A program made the position numbers and the translations under genes. The notes beneath the pieces were generated by a model. The model saw only the letters and a program-made list of their open reading frames with translations. It made no database searches and was not told the DNA's origin. From positions 89,502 to 153,501 of the forward strand of contig RAYY01000008.1 in NCBI GenBank assembly GCA_003611875.1: a stretch of DNA of 64,000 bases, given 5' to 3'. Below are positions 34,751 to 44,911 of this stretch, in pieces; position 1 is the first letter of the stretch, and each line of letters starts with the position of its first letter. Source of the DNA: a bacterium D16-56. Its GTDB lineage: Bacteria; Bacillota; Clostridia; Lachnospirales; Lachnospiraceae.

Positions 34751-37660
34751 TCAATAATACTGTTCAATATATCCATAAGCTTTATCAAACACTTCTTTAT
34801 CCTTAATTTTATACTTCACCCATACCACGCTTCTTAATGCTTTTTTTACCTCCTGCTTTCCGGCTGTAGTGCTCTGCCATCCGTCAAACCGAACAATCTT
34901 TACAATATCATCAATATCCGCAACGATTCTCTCCACAATAATCGGAGTCTTATTATTTTTCACTCCATTAAACAGCTCCGTAAGGGCTGCTTTTCCCAAA
35001 TCAATCTCATCCTCCGGAACCACCTCCTTTTCAGCCCTGGCCGCCTCTCTGGCAAGTTCCAGCAGAAGTTTCAAAAACTCAATGCTTGTGACAAGTCCCT
35101 GCTCATGTTTCTCCCGTAAGTCCTCCAATTTTTCTCCCAGCTTCTTAAATCTCACATCATTGGAATGCCGGCGGATTCTTGCCACCAGATCAATCTCCAC
35201 TTTCATGGTTGTCTTTCTCAGATCTTTCTGCTTTTCCATAAATTCATCAATCAAATCCGCATCCATGGTAAGAATCTCCATATTCTCATGGATTTCCCCC
35301 ACCGAAAGATGTTCATGAACCAGTTCCATGGTTTTAGCCCCCAAGGTTGCCCAGATCAAGCCGCCCCGGCCATCGGTGGGCTTTACGGATTCGTACACTC
35401 TGGTCAGCCACTGATAATCATATTTATATGGATTCAAAAACGGGTCTGGAGACAAAGCATCCCATGCCCTGTTAAGAACACGGTAATCCGCCCCAAACTC
35501 ATCCTTTTCCCGGTTGGTAGGCAGACATTCCTGAGCCGCCATCAGCCCTTCCCACCCCTCTATCATCCGGTCCACTCCCATAAAGTAGCTTAAACATTTT
35601 CGCATGAGAGCCGGAAGCTGTTTCTTCACCTCCTGGATATTGGAAATCACCTTTTTCATTCCTGATTCATCAAAATCAAGCGCTCTGGCCACATTGTCAA
35701 AAATACCAATATAGTCCACAATCAAGCCATATGTCTTCCCCTCATCATAAGTTCTGTTAGTCCGACAAATTGCCTGTAAAAGATTGTGGTCTTTCATGGG
35801 CTTGTCCAGATACATGACCTGCAGTATAGGCGCATCAAAACCTGTCAGTAGTTTTGACGTAACTATCACAAGCTTCAGCGGACTTCCCGGTTCCCGAAAA
35901 AAATCCAAAAGCTTCCCCTCCGCGTCACGGTCACGCCGATAAGCTTTATACCTGTCTTCCTTGTCATCATTGGTATCCATGACAATGGTTGAGGCCTCTG
36001 TCCCTAAAAGCCGGTCCAGTTCCTCTTTATATAACAGACAACATTCACGATCATAGACCACCACCTGCCCTTTATAACCATTGGGCTCTATTTTTTCCTG
36101 ATAATGTTTGGCAATATGTTCACATACCTTCCGAATCCGTTTTCGGTCATACATAATTGCTTTCATATTGACACGTTTGGAAAGCTCTGCTTTATCTTCT
36201 TTGGACAGATTTTCGGTCAGTTCGTCAAATTCCAAATCCAGCTTCTGACGGTCTACATGGAGTTCCACCGGCACCGGCTCGAAATTAAGCTGCAGTGTCG
36301 CATGGTCACGGATAGAATCGGCAAAAGAATATTTGCTCATGTACCCGCTTTTGTCTTCCACTGCCCCGAAGGTGTTGAAGGTATTTTTATCCCGCCGATT
36401 AATAGGAGTTCCCGTCAAGCCAAAGAAAAACGCATTGGGAAGAGCCAGACGCATCTTTTCTCCCAGATCCCCCTCCTGGGTACGGTGAGCCTCATCTACC
36501 ATAACAATAATATTATCTCTGGGATTTAAGACCCCATCTACATCTCCGAACCGAAAAATTGTGGTTATACAAATTTTACGGATATCCTGTTTAAAAAATG
36601 TATTCAGCTCCTCTTTTGTGGATAGATTAACAAGATTAGGAATATCGGAAGCATTAAACGTGGCTGTTATCTGTGTCTCCAGGTCAATGCGGTCATCTAC
36701 AATCACCACCGTAGGATTCTTTAACTCCGACAGCATCCTCAGCTTTTGTGCCGCAAATACCATAAGAAGGGACTTTCCGGATCCCTGAAAATGCCAGAGC
36801 AGCCCTTTTTTCGGGTACCCCGCTTTTACTCTCTGAACAATCAGGTTTGCTCCCTCATACTGCTGATACCGGCAGATAATTTTATATTTCCGATATTTTT
36901 TGTCCGTGGCAAACATGGTAAAAAACTGAAAAATATCCATGATTTTCTCTGGTGTTATCATGTCTGCCACATTGAGCATTACATCGGCCAGGCTTCCCTC
37001 GCTCTTATTTTCCGCAGTATGCCAGGGTCCCCAGCTGCCTGCAGGCATGCCTACAGAGCCATACCGGTAACATTTTCCTTCTGTGGCAAAGTTAAAGATA
37101 TTGGTGACAAACATCCGAGGAATACTTTTTTCGTATGCCCCAATATCATTCGCTCCGTCCAACCAGGTAATGGCGTTTCTCACCGGTGTTTTCAACTCCC
37201 CCACTGCTATGGGAAAACCATTGATCAGAAGCACAATGTCCAGCCGTTTGCCATGATCTCTGGAGGGATAAATCCATTGGTTCGTTACTACGTATTCATT
37301 TTGGGACAGTTCCTCTCTGGTCATCGTTCCAAAAAAACGAACAGGGATCATTCGACGGTCCTTTCCAAAAGGAAATGAGTTCTTTTCAAATACCAGCTTT
37401 TTAAACTGTTCATTTTGAGTTACCAGATTGTGAGGCTGAACTGACAAGATCAGAGACCTTAACTTGTAAATCACATCATCTGCCCTGGATGGTTCCTCTG
37501 CAATCTCCGGGTTTAAACGAATCAATGCCTCTTTCACCATGGACTCTACCATAACATCGTCATGCCTGCGGGGAAGCTTGTCAGCCTCTATGTATTTCCA
37601 ACCATTTTTTCTTAAGGTTGTAATAAGCATCTGCTCGATTGTGTTGTCTTCGTTAAACAT
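34751..37660 (-). CDS. hsdR: Type I restriction enzyme R subunit (HsdR)
   Basis: The 969-residue protein has the HsdR N-terminal nuclease region (ELKTPVRNAITW around residue 160), Walker A HFQGSGKSLL near residue 290, the DEAH box VMVDEAHRTQEG, GLTGTPI, and helicase motif VI (QAICRTNRTYDEG). It cuts unmodified DNA after ATP-driven translocation with HsdM2S. I chose ATG 37660, which follows AAAGGTGAT. It is fifth of six genes in the operon. Confidence 0.95.
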   Translation of the reverse strand: MFNEDNTIEQMLITTLRKNGWKYIEADKLPRRHDDVMVESMVKEALIRLNPEIAEEPSRADDVIYKLRSLILSVQPHNLVTQNEQFKKLVFEKNSFPFGKDRRMIPVRFFGTMTREELSQNEYVVTNQWIYPSRDHGKRLDIVLLINGFPIAVGELKTPVRNAITWLDGANDIGAYEKSIPRMFVTNIFNFATEGKCYRYGSVGMPAGSWGPWHTAENKSEGSLADVMLNVADMITPEKIMDIFQFFTMFATDKKYRKYKIICRYQQYEGANLIVQRVKAGYPKKGLLWHFQGSGKSLLMVFAAQKLRMLSELKNPTVVIVDDRIDLETQITATFNASDIPNLVNLSTKEELNTFFKQDIRKICITTIFRFGDVDGVLNPRDNIIVMVDEAHRTQEGDLGEKMRLALPNAFFFGLTGTPINRRDKNTFNTFGAVEDKSGYMSKYSFADSIRDHATLQLNFEPVPVELHVDRQKLDLEFDELTENLSKEDKAELSKRVNMKAIMYDRKRIRKVCEHIAKHYQEKIEPNGYKGQVVVYDRECCLLYKEELDRLLGTEASTIVMDTNDDKEDRYKAYRRDRDAEGKLLDFFREPGSPLKLVIVTSKLLTGFDAPILQVMYLDKPMKDHNLLQAICRTNRTYDEGKTYGLIVDYIGIFDNVARALDFDESGMKKVISNIQEVKKQLPALMRKCLSYFMGVDRMIEGWEGLMAAQECLPTNREKDEFGADYRVLNRAWDALSPDPFLNPYKYDYQWLTRVYESVKPTDGRGGLIWATLGAKTMELVHEHLSVGEIHENMEILTMDADLIDEFMEKQKDLRKTTMKVEIDLVARIRRHSNDVRFKKLGEKLEDLREKHEQGLVTSIEFLKLLLELAREAARAEKEVVPEDEIDLGKAALTELFNGVKNNKTPIIVERIVADIDDIVKIVRFDGWQSTTAGKQEVKKALRSVVWVKYKIKDKEVFDKAYGYIEQYY

Positions 37661-37688
37661 AGATATCACCTTTCTTTTGATAGGATTA

Positions 37689-38813
37689 TCAGGTAAGGTT
37701 GTCGGAGACTATCCGTTTGTAGGTGGCTTCTAAATCGGTGACGGCTTGTTTTAGTTCTTGTTTGGATTTGTCGGTTTGGTGTACAAATGTGGCGAATTGG
37801 TTTTGTAAAGGTAATGGTGGAACAATTATTTTCAAATCTCCATATTCTTGAGCATTAATATTAGGTTGTGCTACAACACGCTGTGCAAAAATTACAAAAT
37901 TATTATAAAAATCAGATTTAGTAAAATAAAATATATACTCTGGCAATACCTTCGATGTATCTGGAATCATCTTAATCAAAAAACCTGCATATATGCACCG
38001 ACCATACTTTTCTTGATAAAGAAAAGTCTTTCCAACCGTCGCACCTGTTCTAGTAAATAGAATATCACCCTCAGATAATATATATTTCTCATCTGTCTTA
38101 GCAGCCGACTTTATATCATCATTTAAACTACCTGTCTCTGTGATATCCGTAATTCTAACATATCGGGTCTTTCCATCATATGCAACCGCTGGTGCTGTCG
38201 AACCATATGACAAACTACCAATAGCTATTTCTTTTAAAGTTGATATCTCAAATCCATATATATTAGAATCTGGAGTTCCAAACATCTCCACAAACCGAGC
38301 CTTCACCAACTCATCCGTTTTCGCAAGCAACCTCTTATAAGCCTCAAGCGTATCATTAACTGCCCACAGCGCCTCCGCCAATCGTTTCTGTTCATCCAAT
38401 CCCGGCAGTTCAAACTCGTAATTCTTCAAATGCTCCCATTTCACACGAGGAGATAATGACCCTGCTGATCCTCCAACTGCAAAATCAAAAAATACCTCAT
38501 TCTGAATAACAAACGGCAGCAGTTCCGGCAATATCTTTTGGGAAATCGCCTCAATTACTGTAATATCCCCAGAACAAATCCCATCAAAAGGCGCCACTGC
38601 CGCCTTTTTCAGATATGCCCTGCGGCGGCCAAAAAGCACATCCCCCTTACGGAACATTTTAGTAAATGTATTTTCCGCTCCCTCGCTCCACTCTGTCAGA
38701 TTAATCTCCTGTGGTATCAGATGTTCCAGACCCACAACCGGATATCTATCCCTATCAGTCTTACATTGTTCCTTTCGCTCCCTGGCCACATCTCCTAACA
38801 GCACCCTGGCCAT
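37689..38813 (-). CDS. hsdS: Type I restriction specificity subunit (HsdS)
   Basis: The 374-residue protein has two target-recognition domains. The first ends with SLSPRVKWEHLKNYEFELP and an alpha-helical spacer (EAYKRLLAKTDELVKARF); the second ends with NINAQEYGDLKIIVPPLPL and a coiled helix (ELKQAVTDLEATYKRI). The recognition sequence cannot be predicted. A second TRD-bearing protein is encoded at 42841-44445. Confidence 0.9.
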   Translation of the reverse strand: MARVLLGDVARERKEQCKTDRDRYPVVGLEHLIPQEINLTEWSEGAENTFTKMFRKGDVLFGRRRAYLKKAAVAPFDGICSGDITVIEAISQKILPELLPFVIQNEVFFDFAVGGSAGSLSPRVKWEHLKNYEFELPGLDEQKRLAEALWAVNDTLEAYKRLLAKTDELVKARFVEMFGTPDSNIYGFEISTLKEIAIGSLSYGSTAPAVAYDGKTRYVRITDITETGSLNDDIKSAAKTDEKYILSEGDILFTRTGATVGKTFLYQEKYGRCIYAGFLIKMIPDTSKVLPEYIFYFTKSDFYNNFVIFAQRVVAQPNINAQEYGDLKIIVPPLPLQNQFATFVHQTDKSKQELKQAVTDLEATYKRIVSDNLT

Positions 38814-38843
38814 CTATCCCACTCCTTTTCTCCAAATAATTTC

Positions 38844-40373
38844 TCATTCAACTGTCTGACCATCCGTTCCCATTTCTCCATCCCCTGATTTTTCCAGCAT
38901 CTCGTTCAACTGTGTATAATATTTCCTCATCCTTTCCGCACTCTTTCTCCAACACTCATACTGCTCCTGCACAGAAAGAAATTCCGCATTCATCACTTTT
39001 TTCCTCTCCTGAACATACAACGGAATACTCAGGGAAAAATGCCTCTCCTCCATATCCTTTATTGTGACAACTTTTGCAAATCCATCCTCGCTTTCATACT
39101 GTTCATAAACTCCTGCAATCCTTCGGATATGTTTCTCTTCCAGAAAGCTCTGAGCATTTTTCCGTTCCACCTCATTCACCGCATTAATAAACAAAACTTT
39201 GCCTCTGCGCTCCGCCCTCTTATTCATTCGGCAGACAATAATGCATGCCTCCATGGGGGAATTATAAAAAAGATTTGGCCCAAGCCCAATGATACAGTCA
39301 AGGCAATCCATTTTCACCAGCTTTTCCCGCATCTTTTGCTCCTCATTTCGAAACAGCACCCCATGAGGAAACAAAATAGCACATCTTCCGGTTTTCTCAT
39401 CCAAACTCTTTAAAATATGTTGAAAAAAGGCATAATCCGCCCGCCCCTGAGGCGGCGTCCCCAAAAAATTACGGCCATACTTGTCACTCTCAAAAGAGGC
39501 CCGGTCCCATTGATTAATGGAATATGGAGGATTCGCAAGAACCAGGTCAAAGGTTTTCAGCTTTCCATGCTCCACAAATGCCGGCGCTTTCAGTGTATCT
39601 CCATTTACAATTTGGAAATCTTTTATGCCATGAAGAAACAGATTCATCCGCCCGATTGCGGAAGTCAGCGCATTGATCTCCTGACCATAAACCGCCACGT
39701 TTCTCCACTCCTTTTTCTTTCCCTTCAAATATGCAATGGCAGAAATCAGCATTCCCCCGCTGCCGCAGGTAGGGTCGTAGATAGACTCTCCCGATTCTGG
39801 TTTCAACATCTCCGTCATCAGATGTACCACCGTTCGGTTGGTATAAAACTCCTGGGCCGTATGGCCGCTGTCATCCGCAAACTTTTTAATCAAATACTCA
39901 TAGCCCTGCCCCAGCTCATCTTCCGGGCAGTTCCCAATAGACAAGGTTTTTGTGCTGAAATGTTCCAGCAGATCTTTCAGAAGACGATCCGGAAGCCTTT
40001 CTTTATTGGTCCATGTGCCATCTCCGAAAATCCCCTGCAACTTATCCGAATTAGCTCTCTCGATCTTCCGGAAAGCCTCCACAATCGCCACTCCCACATT
40101 TTCAGACACATTGCGCACATCCTCCCAATGAGCCCCTTTCGGCACAAGAAATCGATGGTTTTCCTCCCACTCCAAGGCTTCCGCATCTCCATCGTATTCC
40201 TTCAAAATCTGTCTGCACTCCTCATCATATACATCACTGATCCGTTTAAAAAACAACAGAGGAAAGATATACTGTTTATAGGCTCCCGCATCAATGCTGG
40301 TCCTCAATAAAACCGCCGAATTCCAAAGATAGGACTGCAGCTGCTCAATGGTTATCCTGTCGCTCACTGACAT
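38844..40373 (-). CDS. hsdM: Type I restriction DNA adenine methylase (HsdM)
   Basis: The 509-residue N6-adenine methylase has an N-terminal HsdM helical domain (FPLLFFKRISDVYDEEC), SAM site DPTCGSGGML near residue 200 and catalytic LANPPYS near residue 280. The ATG lies only two bases after AGGAGG; a GTG six bases later is better spaced. It overlaps the upstream methylase fusion gene by 29 bases. It is the second complete HsdM of the operon. Confidence 0.92.
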   Translation of the reverse strand: MSVSDRITIEQLQSYLWNSAVLLRTSIDAGAYKQYIFPLLFFKRISDVYDEECRQILKEYDGDAEALEWEENHRFLVPKGAHWEDVRNVSENVGVAIVEAFRKIERANSDKLQGIFGDGTWTNKERLPDRLLKDLLEHFSTKTLSIGNCPEDELGQGYEYLIKKFADDSGHTAQEFYTNRTVVHLMTEMLKPESGESIYDPTCGSGGMLISAIAYLKGKKKEWRNVAVYGQEINALTSAIGRMNLFLHGIKDFQIVNGDTLKAPAFVEHGKLKTFDLVLANPPYSINQWDRASFESDKYGRNFLGTPPQGRADYAFFQHILKSLDEKTGRCAILFPHGVLFRNEEQKMREKLVKMDCLDCIIGLGPNLFYNSPMEACIIVCRMNKRAERRGKVLFINAVNEVERKNAQSFLEEKHIRRIAGVYEQYESEDGFAKVVTIKDMEERHFSLSIPLYVQERKKVMNAEFLSVQEQYECWRKSAERMRKYYTQLNEMLEKSGDGEMGTDGQTVE

Positions 40374-42777
40374 ATCCTCCTGCTATCAATAATTTTCTCA
40401 TACGTTCTTCTGCCCTATAAACTTCCTCCAGGGCTTCAAAATACTGCCTTCTTACTTCCGATGGAACCACCTTCTCCTGTTCTTTTCTCTCAATATACTG
40501 GTTGACCGCAAGACTGTAATCCCGCCTCCGTACCTCCTCCAAAGTAACAATTTTTGCCCGTTCCACTACATTTTCATAAGATTCATAAAGCCTGAACACT
40601 TCCTGCACATTGTCCTCTGTCATAATATTCTGAGCCCTTTGGGGAGTATAGATCCCGGAAGCGTCTATCATGCAGATTCGCCCGATATGTTTCTTTGGCT
40701 TTTTATTATTCAACAGCAAAATACAAGCCGAAACGCCTGTACTGTAAAAGACTCCGCCAACCAGCGCAATCACACATTCCAGCTTATCCGAATCCACCAG
40801 TTTCTTCCGCATCTCCCCTTCTTTTCCTCCTCGAAAGAGAACTCCCTGAGGAAGAACCACGCCGCAGCGTCCTTTATCCTCGTCCATGGATTTGACCATA
40901 TGCTGCAGCCATGCAAAATCCCCATTGGAATCCGTAGGAGACCCCCACAGATTTCTTCCGTATAAATCACAGGCAAACTGATCCGCTCCCCAGCTTTTCA
41001 GAGAAAACGGCGGATTGGCAACAACACAGTCAAAGGTTTTCAATTTTTCGTTCTCAAGAAAACGGGGTGAGCGAAGGGTATCTCCCTGCACCACTTCAAA
41101 ATCCTTGGCCCCATGAAGGAACAGATTCATTCTGGCAATGGCGGAAGTAGCAAGATTCTTCTCCTGTCCGTAGATACGTCCGTAAGTCAGTTTATCCCCC
41201 TTCATATAGCGAATTGCCTCAATCAGCATTCCTCCGGTCCCAGCCGCCGGATCATATACCGACTCTCCGGGCTTAGGAGCCAAAAGCATAACCAGCAGTT
41301 TTACAATAGATCTGGGGGTGTAAAATTCACCAGCGTTCTTCTTTGACAAATCCGCAAATTTCTTGATGAGAAATTCATAGCTGTCTCCCATCACGTCAGC
41401 CGTGTAGTTGCGGTTTCCCACCTTAATCTTTGACATATGTTCTACCAGATCTTTCAGACGTTCATCTGACAATTTTGTCTTATCCGTCCAATTTGCGTCA
41501 TCAAAACTTCTGAATACACCGTCTAATGTATCCGGATTCGCCCTCTCGATTCCATACATCCCATTAACAATGGCTGTTCCTACATTCTCACTTGCCTCAC
41601 GGACATCGCTCCAATGACATCCCTCAGGAATCATAAATGTATGATTTTCCGGAAACGCAGCAAATTCCTCATCTCCCCCGGACTCCTCCAGCGCCTCCAA
41701 AGTCTCCTCATCATATACGTCTGACAGCCGCTTGAAGAAAAGAATGGGAATCACATAGCTCTTAAATTCATCCTGATTAATAGGCCCTCTCAGAATATTG
41801 CAGGCCTCGAACAGATGAGAAAATAATTTCTGACTTGTCGTTTCATCATGCTCCGTTTTGGCATCTTTCAAATCATCTTCCGCCGCTTCCACAGCCGCCT
41901 GAATCATCTCTGACCGTTCTCCTTTCCTGACCTTTCTTCCCTTTTTCCGTTCTACCCCAACATTTTTATCCCCTACATGTATTTCCGTCTTTGGTGGAAA
42001 ACGATTTTCAAAATCGATCAATATCTTCAGAAGCTCTTTATCCAGGAATGTAAGGGCATGCCTTCTGATTTCTGTGGGAATCCCATAATAAGCCTCTGCG
42101 ATTCCTCCTGTAATTGCCGCTATGGTATCGCCGTCTCCCCCAATAGAAATGGCATTGCGAATGGCATCTTCAAAATTTTCTGACTCAAAAAACGCCGCCA
42201 TGGCCTGAGGCACACTGTCCTGACATGCGGCATGAAACTCATACACACTGCGAATTTCATCCAAAGTAAAATCCAAAGAATAATAATGTTTCTGAATCAT
42301 ATCCCGGATTTCCAAAATATTACTGCCGGTCCGAGCCAAATAGACAGCCACAGCCGTAGCCTCTGCTCCTTTTAACCCCTCTGGATGATTGTGGGTTATC
42401 TCTGTCACTTTCTTAGAAAGAATCTTCACTTCTTCCATGTCCTTTGCCGCAAATCCTGCCGCGCTCACCCGCATAGCCGCACCATTTCCATAACTATTAT
42501 AGGGCTTTGGATCATCCGAATACAGCCAGTGATAAAAGCTGCTCCCATAACCGCAATTTGGATAAATCCGGCCAATCCTCCGCATACACTCTACCGTTCT
42601 GTCTGAAAGATCATGATAATTTGATCCACATTCCATAATTGCCTGGGCAACCGCCAGCGACATAACACTGTCATCTGTAAAAAAACATTGATAAGTCAGA
42701 AATTCAAAATCCTTTCTCTTATAATTATTTCGTTCAAAGCGGGAACCTACAAGATCCCCAATGATTGCTCCCAGCAT
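40345..42777 (-). CDS. ADP-ribosylglycohydrolase fused to a type I DNA methylase (HsdM)
   Basis: This is an 810-residue two-domain protein. Residues 1-270 are a DraG-type hydrolase: MLGAIIGDLVGSRFE, FFTDDSVMSLA, YGNGAAMRVSAAG and the second metal block IGGDGDTIAAITGGIAEAYY. After a basic linker, residues 310-810 are an HsdM methylase with DPAAGTGGML and VANPPFS. Both halves look catalytically intact. I chose ATG 42777, after GAGGTG. Such a fusion suggests that DNA or protein ADP-ribosylation is undone by the restriction complex. A standalone DraG lies at 21152-22111. Confidence 0.93.
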   Translation of the reverse strand: MLGAIIGDLVGSRFERNNYKRKDFEFLTYQCFFTDDSVMSLAVAQAIMECGSNYHDLSDRTVECMRRIGRIYPNCGYGSSFYHWLYSDDPKPYNSYGNGAAMRVSAAGFAAKDMEEVKILSKKVTEITHNHPEGLKGAEATAVAVYLARTGSNILEIRDMIQKHYYSLDFTLDEIRSVYEFHAACQDSVPQAMAAFFESENFEDAIRNAISIGGDGDTIAAITGGIAEAYYGIPTEIRRHALTFLDKELLKILIDFENRFPPKTEIHVGDKNVGVERKKGRKVRKGERSEMIQAAVEAAEDDLKDAKTEHDETTSQKLFSHLFEACNILRGPINQDEFKSYVIPILFFKRLSDVYDEETLEALEESGGDEEFAAFPENHTFMIPEGCHWSDVREASENVGTAIVNGMYGIERANPDTLDGVFRSFDDANWTDKTKLSDERLKDLVEHMSKIKVGNRNYTADVMGDSYEFLIKKFADLSKKNAGEFYTPRSIVKLLVMLLAPKPGESVYDPAAGTGGMLIEAIRYMKGDKLTYGRIYGQEKNLATSAIARMNLFLHGAKDFEVVQGDTLRSPRFLENEKLKTFDCVVANPPFSLKSWGADQFACDLYGRNLWGSPTDSNGDFAWLQHMVKSMDEDKGRCGVVLPQGVLFRGGKEGEMRKKLVDSDKLECVIALVGGVFYSTGVSACILLLNNKKPKKHIGRICMIDASGIYTPQRAQNIMTEDNVQEVFRLYESYENVVERAKIVTLEEVRRRDYSLAVNQYIERKEQEKVVPSEVRRQYFEALEEVYRAEERMRKLLIAGGYVSERQDNH

Positions 42778-42840
42778 TTTGCACCTCATCATCATTTGTT
42801 ATCAGCCCCAAACCGCTGATCCGCACCAATACATTTCCCA

Positions 42841-44445
42841 TTATATCCTTCTCTGTAATTTGTTTACCGTATTCTTCCATCTGGTTTTGGCCGCTTCCAC
42901 TGCTTTCTGGTAAATATCCAGTTCTCTTTCATATTCCTCAGCCAGTTCTTCCTGTTCCGCTAAGGGGAGCAATGGAATCTCCATAGACTTTAAATCTTTA
43001 TAGCTGATATTGATTACCATTGCCCCCTGCTGCTTTGCATTTAATATTTTATTGCCCAAAGGACTGTCCAAAAATATTTTTAGATAAGTACCCCGCAGCA
43101 ATTCCTTTTTCGGTCTTATTACAATAACATTGGACGAAGCAATACATGGATACTTTTGTTCTTTAAACATGGCAACACGCAGCACAGTTCCTCTGGCTGG
43201 TATCAATAAGTCTCCATCCTTTAACATATAATTCCAAATCTTGCGTTCTTCCTCTTCTATATATTCCAGCTTCTCATAGTCCACCTCATACTCCCCAAGA
43301 TTTGAAATATTCACCACTCCGACACCGCCATTTGGCGCTTTTTTATTGATCGTCTTCCCCCGAAACACTTCTGCCACGACCCCCAGTTCCACCTTCTTCA
43401 CCTCTGAAGCTTCATAACGTTGCCATTCTTCATCCTGCATAGCAAATATTCTGTCTATATCCCAGTCTTCCATTTCTGCCAGCTCATCATTAAAAACAAA
43501 TGTTTCATCTTCCACAACCAGAGTCTTAACACTCCTCTTTTTTAATTCATCGGGATCTGCCCCATACTTTTTGACGACCACTTCTTCTGTCCTTCCTGTG
43601 GAAAAGGCAAACAGAATCGTCTTGATTCCGCTGTTTGGAAAAATGCCCGCCGGCAGCTGTCCCATTTCTAAAAGCTGGTACATGAACTGCATAAAGCTCC
43701 TAAGCTCCCGCACGCTTCCGGCTGCAAAATTAAATCTTGCTGGCAGCACAATCACAAGCCTGCCTCCGCTGTTTAAATGAAGCGCAAGATTTTCAACCGC
43801 AATCAGCTCATACTCCCTGCAGATAAATGGATTATCCTCCCTTGCCCTCTCTCTGATTCCAAAAACAGGAACGGCAAATATAATATCAAATTTCCTTGCT
43901 ACAAACTCATAATCATAGATCCCTGCCCGTATTACCTCCACATAATCATATGGGGCAAACAGCTCCTTTACAATATTATAAATAAGAGTGTTTGTTGTGG
44001 TAATTACAAATGAATACCCCCTATATCCATCAACAATCTCCGACAAGATCCATATGAATTTCTCTACTTCCGGAATCAATATTGTTTGTCGTGATTCTGT
44101 ATTTTTAATAAGAAATCTCTCAAACTCATGAAAAAGAGCTTTTGGAATTTGGACATTTGTTTTTGAACTTAAACTATGCAAAATATCTTCCCACGTAATG
44201 CACGTGTCAAAGGCCATATACATATCCAGAAATATTTTTTTATCTACAAATGGATTTTCAATCTCCCATGTACGTACTAATCTTTCCGCAGATAAATAGA
44301 GTTCTTCTTCATCTATCTCAATTCTTTTATCTTGTTTATTCTCTTTTAGCTTTTTTACGACGGCAAGCGCCGCCGCTATATTTTCACTGGTCACTTCCGG
44401 TTTTTCTGTTTGATACAGAGTGATTAATCTGTTTATATACTTCAT
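42841..44445 (-). CDS. Degenerate N6-methylase / specificity (TRD) fusion protein
   Basis: The 534-residue protein is the first gene of the operon. Residues 60-330 have the methylase fold layout, with a helical HsdM-like N-terminus and GGRLVIVLPARF, but the catalytic NPP(Y/F) is replaced by AVPVFG and no clear SAM loop is seen. Residues 360-534 are a TRD of HsdS type (VVNISNLGEYEV, then YKDLKSMEIPLLPLAEQEEL). It may act as an inactive targeting or inhibitory subunit. Single-chain methylase-TRD fusions are known in type I/IIG systems; the missing motif is the oddity. Confidence 0.75.
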   Translation of the reverse strand: MKYINRLITLYQTEKPEVTSENIAAALAVVKKLKENKQDKRIEIDEEELYLSAERLVRTWEIENPFVDKKIFLDMYMAFDTCITWEDILHSLSSKTNVQIPKALFHEFERFLIKNTESRQTILIPEVEKFIWILSEIVDGYRGYSFVITTTNTLIYNIVKELFAPYDYVEVIRAGIYDYEFVARKFDIIFAVPVFGIRERAREDNPFICREYELIAVENLALHLNSGGRLVIVLPARFNFAAGSVRELRSFMQFMYQLLEMGQLPAGIFPNSGIKTILFAFSTGRTEEVVVKKYGADPDELKKRSVKTLVVEDETFVFNDELAEMEDWDIDRIFAMQDEEWQRYEASEVKKVELGVVAEVFRGKTINKKAPNGGVGVVNISNLGEYEVDYEKLEYIEEEERKIWNYMLKDGDLLIPARGTVLRVAMFKEQKYPCIASSNVIVIRPKKELLRGTYLKIFLDSPLGNKILNAKQQGAMVINISYKDLKSMEIPLLPLAEQEELAEEYERELDIYQKAVEAAKTRWKNTVNKLQRRI

Positions 44446-44471
44446 ATTCCGTACTTCTTCCCTTTAACAAA

Positions 44472-44490
44472 TTTTACAGTTTGTGTAAAA
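44472..44490. promoter_or_regulatory. Inverted-repeat operator candidate in the restriction-operon leader
   Basis: TTTTACA and TGTAAAA form a perfect 7-bp inverted repeat with a 5-bp centre between the -10 box and the start codon, a position where a repressor would block the operon. Confidence 0.5.
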
Positions 44491-44506
44491 CCTCTAATCC
44501 AACTAT

Positions 44507-44535
44507 AAATTACCATTTTTTGTTTGTTATGTCAA
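44507..44535 (-). promoter_or_regulatory. Promoter of the restriction operon
   Basis: Minus-strand TTGACA (44530-44535) and TAATTT (44507-44512) are 17 bp apart, about 60 bases before the first gene. Confidence 0.75.
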
Positions 44536-44611
44536 TATGATATTTTATTATTTATTTTTGGTATTTAAATATCAAATTTTACAAAATAATTTCAGGGTCA
44601 TAACAAATAAA

Positions 44612-44653
44612 AAGCAGAATAATGAACCGCTGTAGCCATTCATCACCCTGCTT
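44612..44653 (-). terminator. Intrinsic terminator of the Rpn-nuclease operon
   Basis: AAGCAG and CTGCTT with flanking imperfect pairs (ATGAA/TTCAT) form a hairpin followed by a T-rich tract in minus-strand direction. The remaining DNA to 44911 holds only a membrane-like frame remnant ending at about 44763 and no gene. Confidence 0.55.
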
Positions 44654-44911
44654 ATAAAACTTATTTAAAAATCATTTTCTATTTTCTTAATTCCTTAATT
44701 CCTTAATTCCTTATTTCATCTCATCAAATAACCCCCATCACTCCTCCAATCCAATAAATCACACCAAGCATCCAGCTTGCCAAAATCCCATAAGTATCAC
44801 CGGCCCAACAATGGGAAAGATCTTACACCCAATCCCGAACACCTGTCCCTTCAAGTGTGTCAATATAGGACAAAAAATTTTATAGAAAGGCTATGATATT
44901 ATAATTTCATT

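Noticed and set aside
44700..44880. Membrane-protein remnant (FPIVGPVILMGFW)
   Set aside because: A short frame without start or ribosome site; it could be chance in hydrophobic-coding DNA.
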